Shown here in pieces: positions 8,587 to 15,488 of a stretch of 17,090 bases of DNA. This DNA is from Candidatus Omnitrophota bacterium (lineage in GTDB: Bacteria > Omnitrophota > Gorgyraeia > Gygaellales > Profunditerraquicolaceae). The notes beneath the pieces were generated by a model. That model worked only from the letters and a program-made list of their open reading frames with translations, was not told the DNA's origin and made no database searches. The translations under genes were made by a program, and so were the position numbers. The DNA is taken from NCBI GenBank assembly GCA_028714595.1, contig JAQTMD010000013.1:1-17090 (forward strand), written 5' to 3'. The first letter of the stretch is position 1. Each line of letters starts with the position of its first letter.

Positions 8587-9873
8587 ATGAACATCAAAAA
8601 ACCGCTCTCCGTAACCGCCTGTTGTTTCTTCCTGTTCGTCCTGCCGATCGTCAGTGCCTTCCGCCTATCGCCGCGGCCGCCTGGGTCGATCCTCTTATTC
8701 TACGCCGCGCTCGGTCTTGTTGCGTTTGTGTCCGTGCGAAGGCACGGACTTCTTTACAGTAAGCGCGACCGGGAAACGGATGCCCTGGAAGAAAAGGCGA
8801 ATGTCCAGTCGGACAACAATGAGCATGAACGCGCAACGCAGCGTTCCCTGCGTGAGAAGATCAAGCGTTACAGCGCCCTGTGCAAGATCATCGAGGAGTT
8901 GAACGCCTCCGTGACCGTCGACGTGGCGGCGGACCATCTGGTATCCGCCGTCTTTTCATTGATCGCCTACGGTAAAGGCGTCTGTGTCCTGTTTTTGTTG
9001 GACAAGGCGAGCCAGACCCTCGGCCTGTGCAAGGCAAAGAAAGAGGATCGCTCACTGGTCATCAAGGCCAAACAGGGCGACATCTTCGATTACTGGGTGA
9101 TGCGCCACGCAAGCCCTTTGCTCGTCGAAGACCTGAGCAAGGATTTCCGTTTTGACCGCGAAAAGCTTTCGCCCGGCGATACCCGGGCCGTTGCCTCTCT
9201 GATCAGTTCTCCGTTTACCAGCGGCACCAGTCTTCTGGGCGTGCTGCGTCTCGATTACCACGAGCCGAATTTTTTCAATCAGGAAGACCTCAGGTTCCTG
9301 ATGACGGTCGCAGACCTCGGCGCCGTAGCCCTTGAGAACGGCGAGCTGTACCGGCATGCCGAGGACCTGGCTACCCACGACGGGCTGACCGGGCTGTTCG
9401 GCAAAGGGCATTTCATGGAGCTCCTTTCCGGGGAGTGCAGGACCGCCTTGCGTCACGGGCGTCCGCTCGGCCTGCTCATGGTCGACATCGATTTATTCAA
9501 GAAATATAACGATACCTTCGGTCACGCTGCGGGCGACATCGTACTGCAGGCCTTGAGTTCCACGCTGCGGGAGTCGCTCAAAGGCGACGATGCGACCATC
9601 AGCCGTTTCGGGGGGGAAGAGTTCTGTATCATGCTTCCGGCAAAGACGAGGCACGAATCGGTCGAGATCGCCGAACGGCTCAGGCGCGGGATCGAGGGGA
9701 TGCGCCTGAACCTCAGGCGGCAGGAATCGGTCGTGACTGTTTCGATCGGCGTGGCTGCGCTCCCGGAAGAAGCGCGGGACGAGACGGACCTCGTCATGAA
9801 AGCGGATAAGGCCATGTACGCGGCAAAGCGTGCGGGCCGCAACCGGGTCTGCACGTCAGACCAAAAACAATGA
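8587..9873 (+). CDS. Membrane-bound GAF-GGDEF diguanylate cyclase
   Basis: Predicted to make c-di-GMP from two GTP at the inner membrane. Residues 7-25 and 34-50 form two hydrophobic segments. A charged, probably coiled-coil linker (about 55-110) and a GAF-like sensor domain (about 110-255) follow. The GGDEF domain is at 265-425. The metal and substrate motif VDIDLFKKYNDTFGHAAGD and the active-site GGEEF (342-346) are intact. The aspartate of the GHxxGD motif, replaced by serine in Hypr-type cGAMP synthases, is present, which favours c-di-GMP as product. The allosteric RxxD position reads GDDA, so product inhibition through the primary I-site is unlikely. A run of G (GAGGGGGG) sits just before the ATG. 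It overlaps the next cyclase gene by ATGA. Confidence 0.94.
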   Translation: MNIKKPLSVTACCFFLFVLPIVSAFRLSPRPPGSILLFYAALGLVAFVSVRRHGLLYSKRDRETDALEEKANVQSDNNEHERATQRSLREKIKRYSALCKIIEELNASVTVDVAADHLVSAVFSLIAYGKGVCVLFLLDKASQTLGLCKAKKEDRSLVIKAKQGDIFDYWVMRHASPLLVEDLSKDFRFDREKLSPGDTRAVASLISSPFTSGTSLLGVLRLDYHEPNFFNQEDLRFLMTVADLGAVALENGELYRHAEDLATHDGLTGLFGKGHFMELLSGECRTALRHGRPLGLLMVDIDLFKKYNDTFGHAAGDIVLQALSSTLRESLKGDDATISRFGGEEFCIMLPAKTRHESVEIAERLRRGIEGMRLNLRRQESVVTVSIGVAALPEEARDETDLVMKADKAMYAAKRAGRNRVCTSDQKQ

Positions 9874-10880
9874 GCGTCTCAGCAGCAGGCCTGTATCTTC
9901 TGTATGCGGTGCTGATTGCCGTTTTCTGGATTTTGCTGGAATGGTCCCTCGCTCGGCGCCTGGGCCGACTCGCAAGCCTGTATGACCGGCTCAACAAGGA
10001 AGAGGCGTCGCTGCGCGCAGACTACGCGCTCCTGGCGCAGGAGACCGGCCGGCTGAAGAGCCTGCTCGAGGGGGTCGTGGCCCCCTATGAGATTACCAGG
10101 GAGTTGACCGGGTTCCTTGACCTGGAAAAGGTACTGCGGACTTTCAACGAAGCAGTCCAGCGCTATCTTTCGGTCCAGGATTGCGTCTTCGTGAGCACGG
10201 GGCAGGGCGACGCCGGTTTTGAGGGATACCAGGCATTCCCTTTGCACGTCGGCAAAGAGCCCGTGGGCAGCCTCATGGTCAAAGGCCTGCATCAGAAAGA
10301 CCAGGAGACGTTCGGAATACTCTTTGCCCAGTTCCAGCTCGCCGTGAAACGCGTTCTGCTCTACCAGCGCGTCCAGGCACTGGCTACGACCGACTCGCTC
10401 ACCAGGTCCTACAGCCGCAGGTACTGGTTTGCCCGCTGTGCCGAAGAACTTGAACGGTCCCGGAAGTTCGGATTCGACCTTGCGTGTTTGATGATCGATG
10501 TCGATCATTTCAAAGAGCTGAACGATGGCTACGGCCATCTGGTGGGCGATGCCATCGTGGCTGCCGTTGCAAAGATAATCAAAGATAATATCCGCTCCAT
10601 TGACCTGCTTGGCAGATACGGGGGAGAGGAGTTTTCGCTGGTGCTTACCGAGACCGACGTCCAGGGCGCGCTCTACGTCGCCGAACGTATCCGCCAGACC
10701 GTAGCGGACACTCCCATCCAGGCCTACGACGAGAGCCTGCGGGTGACTATCAGTATCGGTATCATGCAGCTTGCGAAGGATACGCCTGACCTTGCGGCGC
10801 TGGTCGATTCCGCGGACAAGGCGCTTTACCTCGCCAAGGAAACCGGCCGCAACCGGGTCTGCGTCCAGCGAGGTCCCTGA
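9870..10880 (+). CDS. Membrane-anchored GGDEF diguanylate cyclase with I-site
   Basis: A 336-residue predicted diguanylate cyclase. One N-terminal membrane segment (about 5-24) is followed by a helical, likely coiled-coil stretch (25-70). A shortened sensor region (about 72-165) resembles a degenerate GAF fold, with alternation like the first cyclase but no recognisable ligand motif. The GGDEF domain is at 172-332. IDVDHFKELNDGYGHLVGD and GGEEF (251-255) are intact. The inhibitory site RSID (242-245) is present, so feedback by c-di-GMP is expected, unlike the upstream cyclase. The start codon overlaps the preceding stop as ATGA, so the two proteins are translationally coupled. They could dimerise or answer different signals. 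The C-terminus AKETGRNRVC is typical. Confidence 0.94.
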   Translation: MSVSAAGLYLLYAVLIAVFWILLEWSLARRLGRLASLYDRLNKEEASLRADYALLAQETGRLKSLLEGVVAPYEITRELTGFLDLEKVLRTFNEAVQRYLSVQDCVFVSTGQGDAGFEGYQAFPLHVGKEPVGSLMVKGLHQKDQETFGILFAQFQLAVKRVLLYQRVQALATTDSLTRSYSRRYWFARCAEELERSRKFGFDLACLMIDVDHFKELNDGYGHLVGDAIVAAVAKIIKDNIRSIDLLGRYGGEEFSLVLTETDVQGALYVAERIRQTVADTPIQAYDESLRVTISIGIMQLAKDTPDLAALVDSADKALYLAKETGRNRVCVQRGP

Positions 10881-10893
10881 ACCTACAATGTTC

Positions 10894-10922
10894 TTGCAAT
10901 AAGCGTCGCCGTACGCTACAAT
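10894..10922 (+). promoter_or_regulatory. Probable sigma-70-type promoter of the ROK-transaldolase-lptD operon
   Basis: TTGCAA (10894-10899) and TACAAT (10917-10922) are spaced by 17 bases in the 52-base gap after the cyclase gene. The expected start is about 10929, only 3-5 bases before the ROK ATG at 10933. There is no Shine-Dalgarno, so this too would be a near-leaderless message. Confidence 0.55.
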
Positions 10923-10932
10923 ACTCTACACT

Positions 10933-11874
10933 ATGAAAGACAGATACTATATCGGCATAGACCTGGGCGGGACAAATCTGAAGATCGCCCTTTTTGACTC
11001 GACCTGCCGGATCATCGGCCGCCAGGTGCTTCCCACGGAGATCTTTGCCCAGCCCAAGTCTTTGATCACCGCCATTGTTTCGTCGGTCAACGCCATCATG
11101 GCAGGGCGCAGGCTCAATACGTCGGCGATACTGGGCATCGGCATCGGCCTGCCCGGGCCCGTGGACGTCACGCAGGGCGTCGTCCATTTTTTCCCCAACA
11201 TTCCCGGCTGGAAAGAAGTACCGCTGCGCAGCATCCTCGAAGAAAAGCTGGGCCTGCCGGTCTTCGTCGACAACGACGCAAACCTGATGTGCCTTGCCGA
11301 ATACAAGGCGGGTGCGGCACGGGGTTCGACCAATGCCGTGTGCCTGACGCTGGGCACCGGCGTAGGCGGGGGCCTGATCATCGACGGCAGGCTCTTTCGG
11401 GGTTCGTCGTTTGCGGCAGGCGAGATCGGGCATGTCCCTATCAACGAGCACGGCCCCGCATGCAACTGCGGTGGTGTCGCCTGTCTCGAATCGTACATCG
11501 GCAATCGCCGGATAGCGCACCGCGTACGCATGATCTTCAAAAAAGACATCCCGCTCGAAGACCTCAGCCGCATGGCGCGCCGCGGCAATGCGAAAGCGGC
11601 GGCGATCTGGAAAGACGTGGGGAGGAAGCTGGGCGTTGCGCTCGTCGGGGTAGTGAACCTCCTTAACCCGGACCGGATCGTGATCGGCGGCGGCGTAGCG
11701 AACGCAGGCAGCGTCCTGTTCGATGCCGTCAGCGAGACCATCCTCATGCAGGCAATGGTGGTCCAGGCAAAGAAGGTCAGGGTGACAAAGGCGCAGCTCG
11801 GCAGCGATGCCGGAATGATCGGGGCGGCGTTCCTGGTAAAAGAAGAGACGGACAAGCGCAAGACCGCACGATGA
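10933..11874 (+). CDS. ROK-family sugar kinase (glucokinase-like)
   Basis: ROK proteins phosphorylate glucose or related hexoses (also N-acetylmannosamine and others) with ATP in the cytoplasm. It has 313 residues, normal for a ROK kinase, and no N-terminal DNA-binding helix-turn-helix, so it is a kinase and not a NagC/XylR-type repressor. The phosphate-binding loop IGIDLGGTNLK is at 7-17. The catalytic base is D115 in VDNDAN. The substrate-contacting E164-xx-H167 motif (GEIGH) is present. The structural zinc ligands are C177, C179 and C184 with H167 (ACNCGGVACLE). Glucose is the default guess but specificity cannot be read. No Shine-Dalgarno is visible before the ATG. The stop overlaps the transaldolase start as ATGA. 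Confidence 0.92.
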   Translation: MKDRYYIGIDLGGTNLKIALFDSTCRIIGRQVLPTEIFAQPKSLITAIVSSVNAIMAGRRLNTSAILGIGIGLPGPVDVTQGVVHFFPNIPGWKEVPLRSILEEKLGLPVFVDNDANLMCLAEYKAGAARGSTNAVCLTLGTGVGGGLIIDGRLFRGSSFAAGEIGHVPINEHGPACNCGGVACLESYIGNRRIAHRVRMIFKKDIPLEDLSRMARRGNAKAAAIWKDVGRKLGVALVGVVNLLNPDRIVIGGGVANAGSVLFDAVSETILMQAMVVQAKKVRVTKAQLGSDAGMIGAAFLVKEETDKRKTAR

Positions 11875-12518
11875 AGATATTCATAGATACGGCAAACGTC
11901 AATGAAATACGCGAGGCGGCAAGCCTCGGGGTGATCGATGGGGTAACCACGAACCCCTCCTTGATCGCAAAAGAGAACCGCCCCGCGCGCGAGGTCTTCA
12001 CAGAGATCTGTTCTGTCGTCGACGGGCCGGTCAGCGCAGAGGTCATGGCGACGGATTGCCCGGGCATGGTCGCGGAAGCCCGCGAGCTGGCGAAGATCGC
12101 CCCTAACATCGTCGTCAAGGTGCCGCTGGTCAAAGAGGGACTCAAGGCCGTCAAGATCCTGTCCGGCGAAAAAATCAAGACAAATGTGACGCTGTGTTTT
12201 TCCGCTGCCCAGGCGCTGCTGGCCGCCAAGGCCGGCGCGGATTTCGTATCGCCGTTCATCGGCAGGCTCGACGACATAAGCCATGCCGGCATGGACCTCA
12301 TCGCCGATATCCGGACGATCTTTTCCAACTACGCTTTCAAGACGCAGATCATCGTCGCCTCGGTGCGCAATCCCCTGCACGTCGTGGACGCTGCGCGTTT
12401 GGGCGCGGACATCGCTACGGTCCCTTTTGCCGTCATCGAACAACTGATCAGGCATCCGCTCACCGACATCGGTGTCCGGCGGTTCCTGGACGATTACAAG
12501 AAGATTCCCAAGAAATAA
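11871..12518 (+). CDS. Small transaldolase / fructose-6-phosphate aldolase family (TalC type)
   Basis: A 215-residue single-domain TIM-barrel enzyme that uses a Schiff-base lysine. It transfers the dihydroxyacetone unit in the non-oxidative pentose phosphate pathway, or cleaves fructose-6-phosphate. The start MKIFIDTANVNEIREA and DGVTTNPSLIAKE are the family signature. K83 in VVKVPLV is the catalytic lysine, and NVTLCFSAAQALLAAKAGADFVSPFIGR matches the barrel core. Position 57 is glutamate (SAEVMAT), as in transaldolases, where the E. coli FsaA aldolase has glutamine. This favours transaldolase activity. It is coupled to the ROK kinase by a 4-base overlap and sits 3 bases before lptD. The kinase-transaldolase pair suggests linked hexose and pentose phosphate use. 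Confidence 0.93.
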   Translation: MKIFIDTANVNEIREAASLGVIDGVTTNPSLIAKENRPAREVFTEICSVVDGPVSAEVMATDCPGMVAEARELAKIAPNIVVKVPLVKEGLKAVKILSGEKIKTNVTLCFSAAQALLAAKAGADFVSPFIGRLDDISHAGMDLIADIRTIFSNYAFKTQIIVASVRNPLHVVDAARLGADIATVPFAVIEQLIRHPLTDIGVRRFLDDYKKIPKK

Positions 12519-12521
12519 CGG

Positions 12522-14696
12522 ATGAACAAGCCCGCCATTCGCCATGCCGCCGTTGCATTCACCGCAATCCTCTTTGTTTGTGCGACCCGGTTGAACCTGT
12601 CTGCGCAGGGCACCGGGACATATCTGCCCCAGGAGTCGCTGGTCGTCAACGGGGATACCGTCGAATATTTTACCGACCGGAAAGAGATGGAGGCTACCGG
12701 CTCCGTCGTGGTGGACTATCTGGGCACGAAGCTGCGCTGCAATAAATTGACGGTGAACACCCAGACGAAAGATTGCGTGGCCGAAGGCGCGGTAAGCATC
12801 GAGGACGCGAACGGCCTGATGCGCGGCGAATTGATACGGTACAATTTCACTACCAAGAAGGGGTCCGTCGAAAAAGCGACGTTTTATTCGGAGCCGTACT
12901 ACGGCAGGTCCGACCGTATAGAGCTTGTTTCCGAGAAACAGTTCATTGCGGGCGAAGGCTACGCCACGACCTGCAACTTCAACCATCCGCACTACCGCAT
13001 CAAGAGCCATCGTTTGAACATCTTTCCCGGCGACAAGATCCAGTCCCGCCGGAACGTCCTGTATATCGGTGACGTCCCGGTCGCGTATTTGCCGTTTTAC
13101 AACCATAGCCTCAAGGATAACGCCATGTATGTCCAGTTAACGCCGGGCTACAGCGGCGACTGGGGGCCGTATCTGTTGTCGTCGACGCGGTACCACCTGT
13201 CCGAATCCGTCCAGGGCAGGGTCTACCTGGATTATCGCCAGAGGCTCGGCTTTGCGGAAGGCCTCGGCGCCAATTACCGGGACACGGGCCTGGGAAGAGG
13301 GGACCTCAAGCTGTATTACACCCAGGAGCGGCCGCGGGACACCGAGGAAGGTCAACCCGGCGAATTCCAGCGGTATTTTGCCCGATGGCGCCACCGCTGG
13401 GACATAGATCCGCAAACGACCTTCACCTCCGAATACTACCGCATCGAGGACGAGCGGCGGCAGCAGGCGGGATCCTCCTTCAATGTCCTGAAGGATTATT
13501 TCCCGCGCGAGTACGAGCGCGACCCCCAGCCGATAACGTACGCTTTGCTCAATCACTCGTTCTCCGACTCCAGCGTCAATGTCTACCTCGAGAAACGGGT
13601 CAACCGCTGGTACAGCGAGACGGAGAAACTGCCCGAGGTTACCTATTCCATGCCCACGCTGCAGCTCGGCTCCACGCCTTTGTACTTCGAAAACGTCTCC
13701 CAGGCAGCCAATTACAACAAGAAGATCGCCGCCCCCAGCCCCTCTTTGGATGATGAGAGCGTCAATCGCCTGGACACCTTCAACAAGGCCTCGCTGCCGG
13801 CCAAGGTGTCTATTTTTGAGGTAACGCCGTTTGTCGCCGAGCGGCTGACGTATTACTCGAAAGACAACGACGCCAATTCCATCGCTGCGAGGACCGTGTT
13901 CTATTCCGGGGCCGACGTGAGCACAAAGTTCTACCGGGTCTTTGACGTGTCCTCGAATTTCCTGAACATCGAGATCAACCGGCTGCGGCACGTCATCACT
14001 CCGACCCTCGGGTATGCGTATAACAATGCCCCGTCGGTCCCGAGCTACCGTCTCATCCAGGTCGATTCCCTTGATGCCATCGCCAAGCGTAATGCGGTGA
14101 CCGCAGGGCTTTCGAATAAACTGCAGACCAAGCGTCATGACGCTACCGTCGACGTGCTTGAGTTTACCGTCGACTCCACGTATTCTTTTTATCGCACCGA
14201 TCCCCTGACCAACCACACGGTCCACGACGAGCTCTCGGATATACTCCTGGAGCTCAAGCTCGTGCCGTACTCATGGCTCGTGTTTTATTCGGATGCGGAT
14301 TACATCCCCCAGGAGCACCATTTTTCGACGGTGAATTATTCCTTTAACTTCGGTTTCGCCCCTGAACGGTCGCTGGGCCTCGGCCAGCGCTACCAGTATG
14401 ACGGAAGCAATGAAGTGGTGCTCGGGTCGGAGTGGCGGCTCAATCCCAAATGGAAATTGCACCTCTACCAGCGCTTGCAGACTGCCAGTGTCGCAGGCCA
14501 GAGAAAAGGGATGGTGGTGCAGGAATACGGTTTTTCCCGGGATCTGCACTGCTGGTTGTTCGAGATGACCTATTCCCATGAAAAATCAAAAGGCGATTCC
14601 GTCTGGCTTGTCTTCAAACTCAAGGCGTTCCCCGAGGTAGGGTTCGACCTCCGGCAAGGCTTCAACAGTCCGCAGTCCGGCTCCCAGACGTACTAA
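12522..14696 (+). CDS. lptD: LPS-assembly outer-membrane protein LptD (OstA)
   Basis: LptD is the outer-membrane beta barrel that, with the lipoprotein LptE, inserts lipopolysaccharide in the outer leaflet. It has 724 residues. An N-terminal signal peptide (about 1-28, hydrophobic AAVAFTAILFVCA, likely cut after SAQ) precedes an OstA/LptA-like beta-jellyroll (about 40-160), with VVNGDTVEYFTDRKEMEATG and the IKSHRLNIFPGDKI segment. The barrel domain (about 190-710) has alternating aromatic strands such as YTPGYSGDWGPYLLSSTRYHL by family resemblance (reading QLTPGYSGDWGPY here). The C-terminus (WLVFKLKAFPEVGFDL) looks complete. It is one of the best signs of a diderm cell. It probably shares the ROK promoter. 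Its pairing with sugar-phosphate genes is unusual compared with the surA-pdxA context of Proteobacteria. Confidence 0.9.
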   Translation: MNKPAIRHAAVAFTAILFVCATRLNLSAQGTGTYLPQESLVVNGDTVEYFTDRKEMEATGSVVVDYLGTKLRCNKLTVNTQTKDCVAEGAVSIEDANGLMRGELIRYNFTTKKGSVEKATFYSEPYYGRSDRIELVSEKQFIAGEGYATTCNFNHPHYRIKSHRLNIFPGDKIQSRRNVLYIGDVPVAYLPFYNHSLKDNAMYVQLTPGYSGDWGPYLLSSTRYHLSESVQGRVYLDYRQRLGFAEGLGANYRDTGLGRGDLKLYYTQERPRDTEEGQPGEFQRYFARWRHRWDIDPQTTFTSEYYRIEDERRQQAGSSFNVLKDYFPREYERDPQPITYALLNHSFSDSSVNVYLEKRVNRWYSETEKLPEVTYSMPTLQLGSTPLYFENVSQAANYNKKIAAPSPSLDDESVNRLDTFNKASLPAKVSIFEVTPFVAERLTYYSKDNDANSIAARTVFYSGADVSTKFYRVFDVSSNFLNIEINRLRHVITPTLGYAYNNAPSVPSYRLIQVDSLDAIAKRNAVTAGLSNKLQTKRHDATVDVLEFTVDSTYSFYRTDPLTNHTVHDELSDILLELKLVPYSWLVFYSDADYIPQEHHFSTVNYSFNFGFAPERSLGLGQRYQYDGSNEVVLGSEWRLNPKWKLHLYQRLQTASVAGQRKGMVVQEYGFSRDLHCWLFEMTYSHEKSKGDSVWLVFKLKAFPEVGFDLRQGFNSPQSGSQTY

Positions 14697-14719
14697 CCTC
14701 CCCGACATGTAGAATAATC

Positions 14720-14754
14720 TGAGCGGCTCTGTTTCGAGAACGCTCAAGGGTTTT
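14720..14754 (+). terminator. Possible weak terminator after lptD
   Basis: TGAGCG (14720-14725) pairs with CGCTCA (14741-14746). CTC (14727-14729) and GAG (14736-14738) can extend it across a small bulge. A short TTTT (14751-14754) follows after AAGGG. The U-run is short and offset, so termination may be partial or Rho-assisted. Confidence 0.4.
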
Positions 14755-14884
14755 CGCGCTCTTGCCACGCCACCCGCTCAAATCTCTTTCATCTCCATGG
14801 AGACTCACTTTGCAATACTTATTTTGATTCTTGGTACGGTTGTAACGGCTGGCTGGCGGGGTCGGATTTTGCGGGTGAGTGTTC
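14755..14884. other. Gene-free stretch with no identified function
   Basis: No convincing coding frame is seen. The only long open frame on the minus strand has an unnatural composition and no initiation signal. CCGCTCAA at 14774-14781 is also present in the right arm of the palindromic element (15031-15038), so this stretch may be a decayed flank of that element. CTCCATGGAG (about 14798-14807) is a 10-base palindrome of unknown meaning. Confidence 0.4.
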
Positions 14885-14892
14885 GAGCGGGA

Positions 14893-15041
14893 GGCTTGAG
14901 CGGAGTGAGCAGCACGTAGATTTTTCGAGCGGGCATGGATCGCCCGTGCGTATGCGGAGGAGGCGAGAGCGAGAAAAATCACCCGAGCGAGGATTTCCAC
15001 GCCGGGGAAATCCAAGCGGTGCTGCGAATCCCGCTCAAGCC
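14893..15041. repeat. Multi-branched palindromic element (possible structured RNA or mobile palindrome)
   Basis: A 149-base block is built of nested perfect inverted repeats. The outer stem is GGCTTGAGCGG (14893-14903) with CCGCTCAAGCC (15031-15041). The next is GCAGCAC (14909-14915) with GTGCTGC (15019-15025). Inside lie GATTTTTC (14919-14926) with GAAAAATC (14973-14980), CGGGC (14930-14934) with GCCCG (14942-14946), and GGATTTCC (14991-14998) with GGAAATCC (15006-15013). The GATTTTTC helix may continue through tandem G.A pairs to GC/GC. Together they draw a branched RNA or cruciform. GAGCGGGA at 14885-14892 offers an alternative partner for the right arm. It codes for nothing obvious. It matches no RNA family I recognise; a REP/MITE-like palindrome is equally possible. 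Confidence 0.6.
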
Positions 15042-15109
15042 ATGACCCGCCCAACCTGCAGGACCCCCAAAATCCATTGATTGTCTGCTCACCTTATATA
15101 TGAATAATA

Positions 15110-15126
15110 GTCAATACGATATTGAC
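15110..15126. promoter_or_regulatory. Inverted repeat overlapping the -35 box of the first promoter
   Basis: GTCAATA (15110-15116), three bases CGA, then TATTGAC (15120-15126) form a perfect 7-bp dyad. It covers five of six bases of the -35 hexamer TTGACA (15122-15127). This position would suit a repressor operator. No regulator gene is adjacent. Confidence 0.45.
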
Positions 15127-15150
15127 AATGCCCTGGTTTTGTGGTATAGT
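15122..15150 (+). promoter_or_regulatory. Near-consensus sigma-70 promoter PA upstream of the riboswitch
   Basis: TTGACA (15122-15127), 17 bases, TATAGT (15145-15150). The expected start is about 15157. A transcript from here would carry about 110 extra bases, including a 9-bp hairpin, before the riboswitch aptamer. An AT-rich stretch (15094-15109) lies upstream. Confidence 0.7.
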
Positions 15151-15171
15151 TTAAGTGGACTGCCTCTCAAA

Positions 15172-15204
15172 AGTTTGGTGCGGGGGACATCAAACTGATC
15201 AGTT
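15172..15204. promoter_or_regulatory. Hairpin plus 12-bp palindrome between the two promoters
   Basis: AGTTTGGTG (15172-15180) and CATCAAACT (15188-15196) form a 9-bp stem (one G.U) closed by a G-rich loop CGGGGGA. It overlaps AACTGATCAGTT (15193-15204), a perfect 12-base palindrome ending 20 bases before the -35 box of the second promoter, a common place for an activator site. Which of the two matters, if either, is unknown. Confidence 0.35.
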
Positions 15205-15224
15205 GTACGTGTTTCATTCGTTCT

Positions 15225-15253
15225 TTGACATATGGGTATTTATCTGGTATACT
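15225..15253 (+). promoter_or_regulatory. Near-consensus sigma-70 promoter PB feeding the riboswitch
   Basis: TTGACA (15225-15230), 17 bases, TATACT (15248-15253). The expected start is about 15260, which places the aptamer (15267 on) right at the 5' end of the message, as is common for riboswitches. This is the likely main promoter of the riboswitch transcript. Confidence 0.78.
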
Positions 15254-15266
15254 TATAGTAACAATG

Positions 15267-15396
15267 TTGCCCACTGAAACGGCAAACCAGGAGTAATCCT
15301 GGGACGCAAAGCCAGAGGGTCGACACGATGGGACATCCGGCGCATAAGAGGCGCCGCTGTCCCCTTGTGGCGATAGCCTAGCTGCCAAAGGGGTAA
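15267..15396 (+). ncRNA. Cyclic-di-GMP-I (GEMM-I) riboswitch aptamer
   Basis: The conserved core is plain: GGCAAACC (15281-15288), a 6-bp stem capped by a GNRA loop (CCAGGA-GTAA-TCCTGG, 15287-15302), then GGGACGCAAAGCC (15301-15313) and the closing ATAGCCTAGCTGCC (15373-15386). Against the Vc2 crystal numbering, ligand-contacting G20, A47 and C92 fall on 15281, 15308 and 15385 and are all conserved. G20 is not the A of the GEMM-Ib class that prefers cGAMP. The second arm is long: CACGA/TTGTG, GGGACA/TGTCCC and CGGCGC/GCGCCG with a 7-base loop (15344-15350). A closing stem pairs TTGCCC (15267-15272) with GGGTAA (15391-15396). It lies ahead of a pilin gene and in the same window as two diguanylate cyclases. 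Confidence 0.9.
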
Positions 15397-15436
15397 ACTT
15401 CAAGATGCCTTGAGGTTAGCCTCAAGGTTTTTTTTT
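15390..15436 (+). terminator. Riboswitch expression platform: intrinsic terminator with competing antiterminator
   Basis: Terminator: CCTTGAGG (15408-15415), loop TTAG, CCTCAAGG (15420-15427), then nine T (15428-15436). Antiterminator: 15390-15404 can pair with 15409-15423, 14 of 15 positions paired (three G.U, one A.A mismatch), loop ATGC. The antiterminator takes GGGGTAA, which is also the 3' strand of the aptamer's closing stem. The two states therefore exclude each other. Predicted: ligand-bound aptamer holds 15391-15396, the antiterminator weakens and transcription stops. Confidence 0.85.
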
Positions 15437-15488
15437 GCTCTCTCGACATGTTTCTAAAAATAAACATCGGTTGCCTCTGAAATTTTTC

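Noticed and set aside
10947..13106. A 719-codon open frame on the minus strand, opposite the ROK kinase, transaldolase and lptD
   Set aside because: The + strand genes are clear family members. The antisense frame gives a protein with no recognised motif and is explained by GC-rich codon bias.
14662..15054. Minus-strand 130-codon frame across the palindromic element
   Set aside because: Its composition reflects inverted repeats, it has no start signal, and it overlaps the end of lptD.
15267..15396. cGAMP-sensing GEMM-Ib variant, with Hypr-type cyclases
   Set aside because: The position equivalent to G20 (15281) is G, not A, and both GGDEF proteins keep the aspartate in GHxxGD that Hypr enzymes replace with serine.
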